From positions 2,480,001 through 2,544,000 of the forward strand of contig NC_019966.1 of assembly GCF_000328565.1 (NCBI RefSeq): DNA of 64,000 nt, written 5' to 3'. This document shows positions 40,948 to 50,388 of the stretch, piece by piece. Source of the stretch: Mycobacterium sp. JS623 (GTDB taxonomy: Bacteria > Actinomycetota > Actinomycetes > Mycobacteriales > Mycobacteriaceae). The position numbers and the translations under genes were made by a program. Under the pieces are notes generated by a model that saw nothing but the letters and a program-made list of their open reading frames with translations, had not been told where the DNA came from and made no database searches. Numbering within the stretch: the first letter of the stretch is position 1; each line of letters begins with the position of its first letter.

Positions 40948-42648
40948 GTGTCGTTCGACGTCGTCGAAGCCTCCATCGCGCAGTTGCGGGCTGCACTCGA
41001 GGCGGGGTCCGTGACGGCCGTGGAACTGCTGGAAAGCTACCTGCAGCGCATCGCCGTCTATGACCACGCCGGCATCCGGCTCAACGCCGTGGTGGTGCTC
41101 AACCCGCAGGCCCGCGCAGACGCTGAGGCGTCGGACGAACGCCGGGCGAATGGGCAGACCCGCGGACCGCTGGACGGAATCCCGTACACCGCCAAGGACA
41201 GTTACTTGGCCCGCGGGCTCACGGCGGCCGCGGGCAGCCCAGCGTTCGCCGACCTGGTCGCACAGAAGGACTGCTTTGTCATCGAGCGCTTGCGCGATGC
41301 CGGGGCGGTGTTGATCGGGCTGACGAACATGCCGCCGATGGCCAACGGCGGCATGCAGCGGGGGCTGTACGGCCGCGCTGAAAGCCCATATAACGGCGAC
41401 TATCTCACGGCTGCCTTCGGATCCGGCTCGTCGAACGGGTCGGGCACCGCAACGGCGGCGTCGTTCTGTGCGTTCGGCATCGGCGAGGAGACGTGGTCGT
41501 CGGGCCGGGCCCCAGCGTCGAACAATGCGCTGTGTGCGTACACGCCGTCGCGTGGCATCATCTCCGTGCGGGGCGGCTGGCCGCTGGTGCCGACGATGGA
41601 TGTCGTTGTGCCGCATACCAGGACGATGGCCGACTTACTCGAGGTGCTCGACGTGATCGTCGCGGACGACGCGAATGCGCGCGGAGACTTCTGGCGCAGC
41701 CAGCCGTGGATCCCGTTGCCGCGCCCCAGTGATCACCGGCCCGCAACGTATCGGAAGGTGTCGCCCGCCAGCATCGTCGGCACGCGCTTCGGTGTGCCGC
41801 GGATGTACATCAACGCCGACCCCGACGCCGGCAGTGCCGAACTGCCGGGTATCGGCGGGCCGACGGGCCAGCGGATCGAGACGCGGCCCTCGGTGCTTGC
41901 GTTGTTCGACGCGGCACGGCGGGATCTCGAGTCCACAGGCGCCGAGGTCATCGAGGTGGACTTTCCCACGGTCAGCAACTATGAAGGCGACAGGCCAGGA
42001 GCCCCAACGATTTTCACGCGCGGCCTTGTGAGTCCGGAGTACCTGGCTCGTGAGCTGCTCGACCTGAGCGCGTGGGCATGGGACGACTTCCTCGACGACA
42101 ACGGCGACCCCGCGCTGAACCGGTTGGCCGACGTGGACGGCTCACGCATCTTCCCGCATCCGCCTGGAGCGCTGCCCGACCGGTACACCGGTTTCGACGA
42201 CGACATCGCAAGCTATCCGGCGCAGGTGAGGGACCACCCGATGAATTCGTTCCTGGAGATCCCGCATCTCGAGCAGGGAGTGCGCGGATTGGAGGAGACG
42301 CGTCGCGTCGACCTCGAGGACTGGATGGACGGTCTCGGCTTGGACGCTGTGATCTTCCCGGCCGTCGCGGATGTCGGTTCCGCCGACATGGACGTCAACG
42401 AAGCGTCGGCCGACCTCGGATGGCGCAACGGCGTGTGGGTCGCCAACGGAAACCTGGCGATTCGACACCTTGGCATCCCGAGCGTGACTGTGCCGATGGG
42501 CACGATGGCGGACATCGGCATGCCGGTGGGGTTGACATTTGCCGGCCGCGCCCACGACGACGTCGCCCTGCTGCGGCTGGCGGCGGCATTCGAGGCGACT
42601 GGCACGCGACGGACACCGCCGCCGCGCACGCCACCTGTTGGCTGTTGA
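40948..42648 (+). CDS. amidase-signature family hydrolase
   Basis: 566 residues from GTG immediately after the hflX TAA. The Ser-cisSer-Lys triad fits Lys83 (IPYTAKDS), Ser161 (GSGSSNGSG) and Ser185 (ETWSSGRAPAS), with the usual 24-residue serine spacing. The glycine loop deviates from the common GGSSGGS and the nucleophile motif from TGGSIR. The long C-terminal half (residues ~270-540) includes FPAVADVGSADMDVNEASAD and TFAGRAHDDVALLRLAAAFE. The substrate is unknown. The gene is not at this place in M. tuberculosis. Confidence 0.85.
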   Translation: MSFDVVEASIAQLRAALEAGSVTAVELLESYLQRIAVYDHAGIRLNAVVVLNPQARADAEASDERRANGQTRGPLDGIPYTAKDSYLARGLTAAAGSPAFADLVAQKDCFVIERLRDAGAVLIGLTNMPPMANGGMQRGLYGRAESPYNGDYLTAAFGSGSSNGSGTATAASFCAFGIGEETWSSGRAPASNNALCAYTPSRGIISVRGGWPLVPTMDVVVPHTRTMADLLEVLDVIVADDANARGDFWRSQPWIPLPRPSDHRPATYRKVSPASIVGTRFGVPRMYINADPDAGSAELPGIGGPTGQRIETRPSVLALFDAARRDLESTGAEVIEVDFPTVSNYEGDRPGAPTIFTRGLVSPEYLARELLDLSAWAWDDFLDDNGDPALNRLADVDGSRIFPHPPGALPDRYTGFDDDIASYPAQVRDHPMNSFLEIPHLEQGVRGLEETRRVDLEDWMDGLGLDAVIFPAVADVGSADMDVNEASADLGWRNGVWVANGNLAIRHLGIPSVTVPMGTMADIGMPVGLTFAGRAHDDVALLRLAAAFEATGTRRTPPPRTPPVGC

Positions 42649-43000
42649 GTAACGCAGCGAATCCGGTTTGCGCCGTTTACGGCTACCAAAAACAGCCATC
42701 TACCTGGCCATTGAGCGATGGATGCGGCCCATAACCGGGTAGGGCTGATGGTCGGAGAGCAAAGTCACGTCAAACCAAGCAAAAATTGCGCGGTGCGCCG
42801 AGGCGGTTATGCATCCGGTGAGCCATCATGGAAACTATCACAGAGCTCGAAAGATCAACGGCCCGAATCAAACTCGAAGTAGCGGGCCACGGCCACCCTG
42901 GTCGAGGGCAGAAGACCTGGTCGCAATCTGAGGCGCGAATACGCGCAGACGCAAGGCTCCCCTCGGGTTTCCTTGCGTCTGCGCGTATTCCGTTACGTTG
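42649..43000. other. 352-bp intergenic region with one strong hairpin
   Basis: No convincing gene on either strand. The first 280 bp are AT-richer than surroundings (for example ggttatgcatccggtgagcc) and I see no clear promoter. The main structure is the inverted repeat at 42937-42990. Confidence 0.5.
42937..42990. terminator. perfect 20-bp-arm inverted repeat
   Basis: GAATACGCGCAGACGCAAGG at 42937-42956 is exactly complementary to 42971-42990, with a 14-nt loop. It ends 10 bp beyond the 3' end of the CsbD-like gene. No U-tract follows on either strand, so it may act as a transcript end or barrier without being a classical intrinsic terminator. A mobile repeat is possible. Confidence 0.6.
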
Positions 43001-43240
43001 TTACCGCTGCTCGGCCTCCTGGCGCTTCTCGGCGGTCTTGGCGGCGGCCCTGGCACTTTCGGCTTCGGCTTCCTTCTGCGCGGCATTGCGCTGTGCATCG
43101 GCCTTGTCCTGCTGCGCCTGGCCTTCGCGGTAGAGGTCATCGCGGCCGGCGACGGCGCCTGCTACCTCTTTGGCCTTGCCCTTTACGCCCTCGACGACAC
43201 CCTTGATGGCTTCCTCGGGTCCGCTGTTCTTCTCCGACAT
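43001..43240 (-). CDS. CsbD-like / microaggregate-binding small protein
   Basis: 79 residues from MSEKNSGPEEAIKG. The core KGVVEGVKGKAKEVAGAVAG is the CsbD stress-protein motif. An amphipathic, Gln/Ala/Glu-rich helix to the C-terminus follows (REGQAQQDKADAQRNAAQKE). Similar proteins are induced in stationary phase in mycobacteria. Start at 43240 with AGGAGGGTGAAGC upstream; a longer in-frame start at 43288 is less likely. Possibly SigF/SigB controlled. Confidence 0.75.
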   Translation of the reverse strand: MSEKNSGPEEAIKGVVEGVKGKAKEVAGAVAGRDDLYREGQAQQDKADAQRNAAQKEAEAESARAAAKTAEKRQEAEQR

Positions 43241-43279
43241 TGCTTCACCCTCCTGGTCGGTACGGTCACGTGATCCCGG

Positions 43280-43306
43280 AATCCCCATAACCGCTCGTAG
43301 GCAAAC
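43280..43306 (-). promoter_or_regulatory. candidate SigF-type promoter of the CsbD-like gene
   Basis: Minus strand GTTT (43303-43306), 17 bp, then GGGATT (43280-43285), against the consensus GTTT-N15-17-GGGTAT. Two mismatches in the -10 make it tentative. Confidence 0.35.
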
Positions 43307-43344
43307 ATGGAGTGGGATTACTCACGTCGGTCAGGCAATGCCGA

Positions 43345-43848
43345 TCAGGCAATATCGAACAGCGCCTCGGCGGCGGTGCTCATCACGCGGTGAGCGAGCT
43401 GTTCTTTCAGCTCGTCGAGCCGTTGCTCTTGCGCATCGGTACGGTCGTCGGTGCGGGCCAGGTCGATGAACTCGTCGGTAACGAATCCCTCGCGCAGAAG
43501 AAGGGTGATCGTGCGGCCGCCGATGTCGACGACGAACACGAAGTCCTCGAGAAGTCGACCCCGGTCGCTTCTGACCAACGTGCGGTCGACGACGTAGCGC
43601 CCGTCGGACACCGCCCGCGTCACCGCCTCAAAACCGTCGCGCGCGCCGGGACCTCGAAACGGGGTGCGTACCTTGATCGTTCGACGAGCCGGTGCTTCGT
43701 TGGGCGAGAGGTCGGCGAATGCGCGCTGCATGACCTTGAACGCCACCGCAACTCCGGTGGGGGAGTGCGGTCCGTGATAGCGCATCATGTCGCCGAACGT
43801 GAATGTGATTGGCTGGCCACGTTCTTCGACAGTCAGTGCTTCGCTCAT
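43345..43848 (-). CDS. conserved protein, possible FmdE-like fold
   Basis: 167 residues. TFTFGDMMRYHGPHSPTGVA and AFKVMQRAFADLSPNE resemble the N-terminal HGxxxPG-like motif and helix of FmdE-family proteins. KVRTPFRGPGARDGFEAVTR occupies the place of the family's Cys-containing segment but has no Cys. The C-terminal part is helical (DELKEQLAHRVMSTAAEALF). FmdE proteins accompany molybdenum enzymes, and here the ATG overlaps the stop of a molybdopterin oxidoreductase (four bases), so a partner role is plausible. Family assignment is tentative. Confidence 0.55.
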   Translation of the reverse strand: MSEALTVEERGQPITFTFGDMMRYHGPHSPTGVAVAFKVMQRAFADLSPNEAPARRTIKVRTPFRGPGARDGFEAVTRAVSDGRYVVDRTLVRSDRGRLLEDFVFVVDIGGRTITLLLREGFVTDEFIDLARTDDRTDAQEQRLDELKEQLAHRVMSTAAEALFDIA

Positions 43849-46133
43849 CGGTCGACGATCACCGGTGGCTGATGTGCCCGCACTTCCGGAAGCGGCCCTG
43901 TGAACTTCTCGACCTGCACCAGTACGTGAGCGCCGGTGCAGCCCCGCGCCAATGACGACGTGCCGGTGTCGTCGGTGAGCACATTCGGATTGCCGTGCAC
44001 ACACATGGCGTCGGCATCGGCGGGCTCGGCCGGATCGAACCAGGCACCGGTCGACAGCTGCACGACATCGCGGCGCAGACGATCGTCGATCACGACCCCG
44101 GCCAGACAGGCGCCGCGGTCGTTGAACACCCGCACCACGTCGCCGTCGGCCAGCCCGCGCCCCGCGGCGTCGACAGGATGCATCCGGATGGGCTCGCGCC
44201 CTTGTACTTTCGAAGCTTGGCTCACCGCACCGATGTCCAACTGACTGTGCAGCCGCGTCGCTGGTTGGTTCGCCACCAGGTGCAACGGGTAGTCGCCAGC
44301 GCGAGCGCCGCCGAGCCACTCGGATGGCTCGAACCACATCGGGTGGCCGGCGCAATCGTCGTAACCGAACCCGTCGATGTCATCGGAAAAGATCTCGATG
44401 CGCCCGCTCGGAGTCGCAAGCCGGTGCGTAATGGGATCCGCGCGAAAGTCCGCCAGCAGTGTCAGACCGCTCTCCGTGGGTAACCGAAGTTGTCCCAACG
44501 CCCAGAACTCGTCGAACGTCGGCACCGCGAAATCCAGTCCCGCCGCCCACTTCTCGTACAGGTGCACCAGCCATTGGCTTGCCGTGCGACCCTCGGTGAA
44601 CTGATCACCGACCCCCAGCGCCTCGGCGAGTGCAGCGAATGTCGTGTAGTCGTCACGCGAGTGCGCATATGGCTCGGCTAGCTTTGGCATGGCCATCAGC
44701 AGCGGGTCGTTGCGGGAGCCGGAGTAATCGTCGCGCTCGAACGCGGTGGTCGACGGCACGACGATGTCGGCGTGCTTGGCCATTGCGGTCCAGTACGGGT
44801 CGTGCACGACGATCGTGTCGACGCGGCCGAGGGCGCGCCGCAACCGCGGAATGTTCTGGTGATGGTGAAACGGGTTGCCGCCGGCCCAGTACACCAACTT
44901 GATATCCGGGTAGGTCAACTGCTGGCCGTTGTAGTCGAACGGTTCGCCGGGGCGCAACAGCATGTCGCTGATGGCTGCCACAGGAATGAACGTCTGCACC
45001 GGATTGGGGCCCTGCGGCAACCTTGGCAACCCGAAGCGCAGCGGTGGCAGTCCCGGTTCGTTCATCGAACCGTAGCCGTGTCCGAAACCGCCTCCGGGAA
45101 GGCCGATCTGGCCCAGCATCGCCGCGAGCGTGAGCCCCATCCACGGCGCCTGCTCGCCGTGCCGGATGCGCTGTAGCGACCAGCTGACGGTCACAAGTGT
45201 GCGCTGTGCCGCCATCCGTCGCGCCAGTGCGGACAGCTCACCGGCGGGCAGCCCGCAGATCCGCGACGCCCACTCGGGGGACTTCGGCACGCCGTCGTCG
45301 ATACCGAGCAGATACCGCTCGAAGCGGTCGTAGCCGGTGCAGTAGGTGTTCAGAAAATCCCGATCGGCCAGCGATTCGCGTGCCAACACGTAGGCCAGCG
45401 CCAGCATGATCGCGACGTCGGTACCCGGCACCGGCGCATGCCATTCGCAGTCGCCGTCGACGTCGTCGCGCAGGGGCGAGAATGACACGATGCGACCGCC
45501 GCGGTCGCGGAACCGGCGCAGTGCGTCGCGGGCCGGGTGGCCTGTGGTGCCGCCGTGGTTGGTTCCCGTGTTCTTCAGCGCCAAGCCGCCGAAACAGACC
45601 AGCAGATCGGTGTGCTCGACGATGACGTTCCACGACGTAGACCGTTTGAACAGGTCACCGTGCGTACCGACTACCCGGGGCATGATGACGCCGGTGGCGC
45701 CGAGGCTGTATGAGTGCCGCGAAAAGGTATATCCGCCAAGGAGTTTGAGGAACCGGTGGACTTGGCTCTGGGCGTGGTGGAACCGGCCGGCGCTGGCCCA
45801 GCCGTACGAGCCGCCGTAGATCGCTTCGTTCCCGTGTGTTTGGATGACGCGCCGCAGCTCTCCTGCAAGCAGGTCGGTGAGCTCGTCCCACGAGACGGCG
45901 ACGAACTCGTCGGCGCCTCTGCGGGTGGTGGGGCCGGGCCCGTCACGCAACCAGCCGCGGCGAACCGCAGGGGTTGCGACGCGCGCGGGGTGCCGGATCG
46001 AAGCGGGCAGGTTGCCCAGTAGCGGTGACGGGTCGGTGTCGCCGGCCAATGGCGTCACAGACGCGATATCGCCGGATTCGACCTCCACCGAGAACCCGCC
46101 CCAATGCGTCAGGCTCGTCGGGGGGCGGGTCAC
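43845..46133 (-). CDS. molybdopterin oxidoreductase of the biotin/TMAO sulfoxide reductase type
   Basis: 762 residues. DMSO-reductase family enzyme with bis-MGD cofactor. GGSYGWASAGRFHHAQSQ at about 108-125 is the BisC/TorA motif, in which a Ser binds molybdenum. No N-terminal Cys cluster motif and no signal peptide, as in cytoplasmic BisC. Further MGD-binding segments: SFSPLRDD, WSLQRIRHGEQAPWM, YWAGGNPFHHHQNIPRLRRA and LHLVANQPATRLHSQLD. The GTG at 46133 follows TAGAAT by seven bases (leaderless). It may reduce S- or N-oxides, such as methionine or biotin sulfoxide; the substrate is not known. Confidence 0.88.
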   Translation of the reverse strand: MTRPPTSLTHWGGFSVEVESGDIASVTPLAGDTDPSPLLGNLPASIRHPARVATPAVRRGWLRDGPGPTTRRGADEFVAVSWDELTDLLAGELRRVIQTHGNEAIYGGSYGWASAGRFHHAQSQVHRFLKLLGGYTFSRHSYSLGATGVIMPRVVGTHGDLFKRSTSWNVIVEHTDLLVCFGGLALKNTGTNHGGTTGHPARDALRRFRDRGGRIVSFSPLRDDVDGDCEWHAPVPGTDVAIMLALAYVLARESLADRDFLNTYCTGYDRFERYLLGIDDGVPKSPEWASRICGLPAGELSALARRMAAQRTLVTVSWSLQRIRHGEQAPWMGLTLAAMLGQIGLPGGGFGHGYGSMNEPGLPPLRFGLPRLPQGPNPVQTFIPVAAISDMLLRPGEPFDYNGQQLTYPDIKLVYWAGGNPFHHHQNIPRLRRALGRVDTIVVHDPYWTAMAKHADIVVPSTTAFERDDYSGSRNDPLLMAMPKLAEPYAHSRDDYTTFAALAEALGVGDQFTEGRTASQWLVHLYEKWAAGLDFAVPTFDEFWALGQLRLPTESGLTLLADFRADPITHRLATPSGRIEIFSDDIDGFGYDDCAGHPMWFEPSEWLGGARAGDYPLHLVANQPATRLHSQLDIGAVSQASKVQGREPIRMHPVDAAGRGLADGDVVRVFNDRGACLAGVVIDDRLRRDVVQLSTGAWFDPAEPADADAMCVHGNPNVLTDDTGTSSLARGCTGAHVLVQVEKFTGPLPEVRAHQPPVIVDR

Positions 46134-46140
46134 GTATCGG

Positions 46141-46146
46141 ATTCTA
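46141..46146 (-). promoter_or_regulatory. -10 hexamer of the leaderless molybdoenzyme gene
   Basis: TAGAAT on the minus strand, seven bases before the GTG at 46133. Confidence 0.55.
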
Positions 46147-46283
46147 GGGCCGGACGGTGACGTTCTCTGGACTCGAGAACGCCCCCCGCTGGGGCCCAGT
46201 GTGCTTCGCCGCCCGTCGACCAACCATCCGGTTGGATGGGGTACCTTTGGCGGTAACAGCCCGTACCAACTCATGGAGGTCCC

Positions 46284-47444
46284 ATGGGCAGCGTCGTCAA
46301 ATACGACCGCACCCTCTTCGAGCCCGAGCACGACCTGTTCCGCGTGTCCTATCGCGCGTTCCTCGACCGGCACGTCGCGCCGTACCACGAGCAGTGGGAG
46401 CAGGAGAAGATCGTCGACCGCGGCGTCTGGCTGGAAGCCGGTAAGCAGGGCTTTCTCGGCATGGCGGTGCCCGAGGAGTACGGCGGCGGGGGCAACCCGG
46501 ACTTCCGCTACAACGTGATCGTCACCGAGGAGACCACTGCCGGGCGATACAGCGGCATCGGCTTCAGCCTGCACAACGACGTGGTTGCGCCGTACCTGCT
46601 GCGGCTGGCCACCGACGAGCAGAAGGCGCGGTGGCTGCCGCAGTTCTGCACCGGTGAAATCATCACCGCGATCGCAATGACCGAGCCCGGAACTGGAAGT
46701 GACCTGCAGGGGATCAAGACCCGGGCCGTCAAAGACGGCGACCACTACATCCTCAATGGCGCGAAGACATTCATCACCAACGGCATCAACGCCGACCTCG
46801 TGATCGTTGTCGCGTGCACCGACCCGGACAAGGGCGCGATGGGTTTCTCGCTACTCGTCGTCGAGCGCGACATGGCGGGGTTCGAACGCGGCCGCAAACT
46901 CGACAAGATCGGTCTGGACGCGCAGGACACCGCGGAGCTTTCGTTCACCGACGTGAAGGTGCCCGCCGAAAACCTGCTCGGCGAGGAGGGTCAGGGTTTC
47001 ATCTACCTGATGCAGAACCTGCCCCAGGAGCGGATCGGTATCGCGGTGATGGCGGCCACGGCGATGGAGGCAGTGCTCGAGGACACGCTGCAATACACCA
47101 AGGAGCGCAAGGCTTTTGGCCGTCCGATCGGCAGCCAGCAGAACAGCCGGTTCGTGTTGGCCGAGCTAGCGACCGAAGCCACGGTGGTGCGCATGATGGT
47201 TGACGAGTTCATCAAGTTGCACCTCGAGGAGAAGCTGACCGCCGAGCAGGCCGCAATGGCCAAGTGGTACTCCACCGAAAAGCAGGTCTATCTGATCGAC
47301 CGTTGTCTGCAACTGCACGGCGGCTACGGCTACATGCGCGAATATCCAGTGGCCAGGGCCTATCTCGACTCCCGTGTGCAGACCATCTACGGCGGGACGA
47401 CCGAGATCATGAAGGAGATCATCGGCCGCAGCATGGGTGTCTAG
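46284..47444 (+). CDS. fadE20: acyl-CoA dehydrogenase (FadE20-like)
   Basis: 386 residues, FAD enzyme of beta-oxidation. FAD/substrate motifs: AMTEPGTGSDLQGIKT, FITNGINADLVIVVA, KERKAFGRPIGSQQ, LHGGYGYMREYPVARAYLD and IYGGTTEIMKEIIGRS. The position used as catalytic Glu in medium-chain enzymes is Gly here (YGGT). The base is more likely in the EAVLEDTLQYTKERK helix, as in long-chain/isovaleryl types. Closely matches Rv2724c in position. ATG 46284 with GGAGG upstream. Confidence 0.93.
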   Translation: MGSVVKYDRTLFEPEHDLFRVSYRAFLDRHVAPYHEQWEQEKIVDRGVWLEAGKQGFLGMAVPEEYGGGGNPDFRYNVIVTEETTAGRYSGIGFSLHNDVVAPYLLRLATDEQKARWLPQFCTGEIITAIAMTEPGTGSDLQGIKTRAVKDGDHYILNGAKTFITNGINADLVIVVACTDPDKGAMGFSLLVVERDMAGFERGRKLDKIGLDAQDTAELSFTDVKVPAENLLGEEGQGFIYLMQNLPQERIGIAVMAATAMEAVLEDTLQYTKERKAFGRPIGSQQNSRFVLAELATEATVVRMMVDEFIKLHLEEKLTAEQAAMAKWYSTEKQVYLIDRCLQLHGGYGYMREYPVARAYLDSRVQTIYGGTTEIMKEIIGRSMGV

Positions 47445-47502
47445 CCACCGCTGAGCGGCACGCCGGGCGCCGGGTTGCGCTGTTTCGCCACGCGCGCTTG
47501 GT

Positions 47503-47508
47503 TATCGT
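47503..47508 (+). promoter_or_regulatory. -10 hexamer before the LGFP protein gene
   Basis: TATCGT, eight bases before the ATG at 47517. Confidence 0.4.
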
Positions 47509-47516
47509 CGTCTGAC

Positions 47517-49475
47517 ATGGTCACGGAGGCGAGGATTAACGTGACCTGTCGGATGACGAAACGGGGCATGGTGGGCAGGGGCCTGATCGCGCGGACGACC
47601 ATCGGCCTGTTGAGCGCTGCGGCGTTGCTGTGGCTCGCGCCCGCGGCCCTGGCTACGCCCCAGGACGACGCCGACGCGGCGATCACCGCGGCCTGGCAAG
47701 CCGCAGGGGGCGATACGGGCCCGCTCGGACCCAAGGATGGCGGCGTCTATCCGGCCGGCGACGGCTTCGGTCAGAACTTTCCCGGCGGCAAGATCTTCTT
47801 CACGCCGGCCACCGGTGCTCACGCCATGATGGGCGCGATTCTCGACAAGTACATGTCGCTCGGCGGCCCGGCGGACGGCGACCTTGGCTTCCCGACCATC
47901 GACGAAGGCGCAGGCAAGGCTCCCGACAGCCGAAACACCACGTTCAGCGCCCCCGACAACCCCGTCATCTTTTGGACGCCCGACACCGGCGCGCGGGTCG
48001 TTCGCGGTCCAATCAACGCCGCGTGGGACAAGTTGGGCGGATCAGCGGGCGCGCTCGGTGTGCCCAGCGACGACGAGACGTATCACGGCAACCTCATCAC
48101 GCAGAAGTTCACCGGCGGTGAGGTGTCCTACGACAGGAAGTCCAAGGACTTCACGACGGTTCCGCCCGAGCTCGCCGGCGAGCTGACCGGGCTGCAATAT
48201 TCGGAGGACCCGACATCGGCGATCAATACGGCCCGGCGCGCCGCCGGCGGACCCCTGGGCCCGCTGGGCGCTGCGCAAGGCGAGCCGTACAAGATCGGCA
48301 CAGACGGCCTCGGCCAGAATTTCGCCGGCGGCAAGATCTTCTTCAGCCCCGCGACGGGAGCCAACGTCGTCACGGGACAGGTACTGGCGAAGTACGAAAG
48401 CGTCGGCGGGCCGCAGGGCGACCTGGGCCTACCGGCGTCCAGTGAGGGCGACGGCGGCCTGCCCAACAGCCGGATCACCACCTTCTCCGGCAAGGACCAC
48501 CCGGTCATCTTCTGGACCCCCGATTACGGGGCCGTCATCGTGCGCGGCGCCATGAACGCCGCGTGGGACAAGCTGGGCGGCGCGGCGGGTTCGCTTGGCG
48601 CACCGATGGCCGACCAGACCGAGAACGGCGACGTGATCACGCAACGGTTCAGTGGCGGCGTGGTTTCGTGGGACCGGTCCAAGAACTCCTTCAGCACCGA
48701 GCCTGCGAATCTGGCCTCGCAGCTCGCCGGCTTGCAAGTGCCTGGGCAGGACGTGCCCAAGGCACCCGCCAGCCCGCAGGCCTCAGATACCAACGGCAAG
48801 AAGTGGTTTGCGTGGAGCTGGTGGTGGCTGCTTGCCATCATTCCGGTGGTGGTGTTGGCCGGGCTGGTAGCGGTGGCGGCAATACGCAACCGCCGAGGCC
48901 ACGATGAGGGCGACATCTTCGATGACGGCGATGACGAATTCGGGTCGTCGTATCCCGGCGATCAATCGGCCGAGCAGTTCAGCGGTCGTTATGCGCACCA
49001 GGGGCTGGGCTCGCCACCGACGATGTCCGGTGACGAGCAGCATCACCAATCGCCGAGGAACGTATGGGGCGCGCCGCCCGAACCTCCCGAAGGCGCCGAC
49101 GAGGATGACGACGATGACACCGCGCGCGAACGGGTAGCCACACCGGAAGCTGTTGCGCACCAAGACAATGACGAAGATCCCGACAAGGTCGACACGACGC
49201 CGACGCTGCTGCCGACCGGCATCGAACGCGATCCGTTGACCGACACAGGGCGCCACGCGCGGATCGAGATCGGCGAACCCGCGCCCAACGGCACGGCACT
49301 GCATCTGCCGCTCGACGATCCCAATGAGGCGCCCGCGGGCTACCCGATCAAGGCGGACACCAAGTCTGGGCTGTACTGGGCGCCAGGCACCACCCTCTAC
49401 GACGACGCACGCGCCGAAATCTGGTTCGCCAGTGAGGAACTCGCTCGGACGAACGGATTCCTGCGAGCCAATTAG
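47517..49475 (+). CDS. LGFP-repeat cell-surface protein with C-terminal sunset-type domain
   Basis: 652 residues, Rv2721c-like. A signal peptide ([20 protein letters not shown] then LA) is followed by two sets of LGFP repeats ([48 protein letters not shown]), which bind cell-wall glycans. A membrane helix ([20 protein letters not shown], ~430-455) leads to an acidic, disordered cytoplasmic part. The last ~45 residues ([36 protein letters not shown]) match the short sunset domain. The bitopic layout suggests coupling between wall and cytoplasm. Convergent with lexA (four-base overlap). Confidence 0.85.
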   Translation: MVTEARINVTCRMTKRGMVGRGLIARTTIGLLSAAALLWLAPAALATPQDDADAAITAAWQAAGGDTGPLGPKDGGVYPAGDGFGQNFPGGKIFFTPATGAHAMMGAILDKYMSLGGPADGDLGFPTIDEGAGKAPDSRNTTFSAPDNPVIFWTPDTGARVVRGPINAAWDKLGGSAGALGVPSDDETYHGNLITQKFTGGEVSYDRKSKDFTTVPPELAGELTGLQYSEDPTSAINTARRAAGGPLGPLGAAQGEPYKIGTDGLGQNFAGGKIFFSPATGANVVTGQVLAKYESVGGPQGDLGLPASSEGDGGLPNSRITTFSGKDHPVIFWTPDYGAVIVRGAMNAAWDKLGGAAGSLGAPMADQTENGDVITQRFSGGVVSWDRSKNSFSTEPANLASQLAGLQVPGQDVPKAPASPQASDTNGKKWFAWSWWWLLAIIPVVVLAGLVAVAAIRNRRGHDEGDIFDDGDDEFGSSYPGDQSAEQFSGRYAHQGLGSPPTMSGDEQHHQSPRNVWGAPPEPPEGADEDDDDDTARERVATPEAVAHQDNDEDPDKVDTTPTLLPTGIERDPLTDTGRHARIEIGEPAPNGTALHLPLDDPNEAPAGYPIKADTKSGLYWAPGTTLYDDARAEIWFASEELARTNGFLRAN

Positions 49476-50179
49476 ATCTTGCGGATCACGGTGACGACTT
49501 TGCCGAGCACAGCGGCGTCGTTGCCGGGGATGGGATCGAACGCCGGGTTGTGCGGCATGAGCCACACCTGACCGCGGGTGCGCTTGAACGTCTTGACCGT
49601 CGCTTCGCCGTCGATCATCGCCGCGACGATGTCCCCGTTGTCGGCCACGTTCTGCTGACGTACGACGACCCAGTCGCCGTCGCAGATGGCCGCATCGACC
49701 ATCGAGTCGCCGACGACCTTGAGCAGGAACAGCGAACCCTCACCGACCAGTTCGCGGGGCAACGGGAAGACATCCTCGACCGCTTCTTCGGCCAGGATCG
49801 GCCCGCCCGCGGCGATACGGCCGAGCACGGGAACGAACGTGGGCTCCGGTAGCGCGTCGGAGCCCGCAACGTCGGTGGCGACGATCGACGTGAGGCCGTC
49901 GTCGGCACCGCGGACATCGACTGCGCGCGGGCGGTTGGGATCGCGCCGCAGGTAGCCCTTGCGCTCCAGGGTGCGTAGCTGATGGGCCACCGACGAAGTC
50001 GACGTCAGCCCGACCGCATCGCCGATCTCCCTGATGCTCGGCGGGTAGCCGCGACTGGTCACAGAGGCGCGGATGACATCGAGGATGGTGCGTTGACGCT
50101 CGGTTAGGGCGCTCTCGAGACCTCGGCGTCCGCCTGTGCTTTCCGTGCTGCCAGAACTGTCCGTGTCGTCGTCCTTCAT
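49472..50179 (-). CDS. lexA: SOS repressor LexA
   Basis: 235 residues from [10 protein letters not shown]. Winged helix: [20 protein letters not shown]; linker; self-cleavage site Ala124-Gly125 in GRIAAGG; catalytic Ser159 (GDSMVDAAI) and Lys196 (EATVKTFKR). RecA filaments trigger cleavage. The gene has its own SOS box 33 bp upstream. The in-frame ATG 60 bases earlier overlaps that box and is rejected. Confidence 0.97.
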   Translation of the reverse strand: MKDDDTDSSGSTESTGGRRGLESALTERQRTILDVIRASVTSRGYPPSIREIGDAVGLTSTSSVAHQLRTLERKGYLRRDPNRPRAVDVRGADDGLTSIVATDVAGSDALPEPTFVPVLGRIAAGGPILAEEAVEDVFPLPRELVGEGSLFLLKVVGDSMVDAAICDGDWVVVRQQNVADNGDIVAAMIDGEATVKTFKRTRGQVWLMPHNPAFDPIPGNDAAVLGKVVTVIRKI

Positions 50180-50211
50180 GGCGCCGAATGTAGTCCGCGC
50201 TGACCCAATAA

Positions 50212-50227
50212 TCAAACATGTGTTCGA
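50212..50227. promoter_or_regulatory. SOS box of lexA
   Basis: TCAAACATGTGTTCGA, one mismatch from a perfect mycobacterial LexA palindrome. Confidence 0.88.
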
Positions 50228-50305
50228 GGCGTGTCGCATCGGAGCCGCCTGCCGGATCAGGTGGCAGAAATTTGTCGGTGGGCTGTCCTATCGTTTGGCA
50301 ACAGT

Positions 50306-50321
50306 TCGATCACATGTTCTA
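50306..50321. promoter_or_regulatory. SOS box of the chiZ-like gene
   Basis: TCGATCACATGTTCTA, two mismatches from TCGAACACATGTTCGA. A weaker partial match (TCGAACAAGTGAGCGA) lies at 50326-50341. Confidence 0.65.
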
Positions 50322-50388
50322 TAAATCGAACAAGTGAGCGATAGCATTCGAACACCAGAGCGAAAAGCCGGAACGGGAAGGCAAGCAG

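Noticed and set aside
42828..43133. 101-codon plus-strand frame in the amidase-CsbD gap
   Set aside because: It runs through the hairpin and antisense into the CsbD-like gene, and its second half (ALSASASFCAALRCASALSC) is an antisense shadow.
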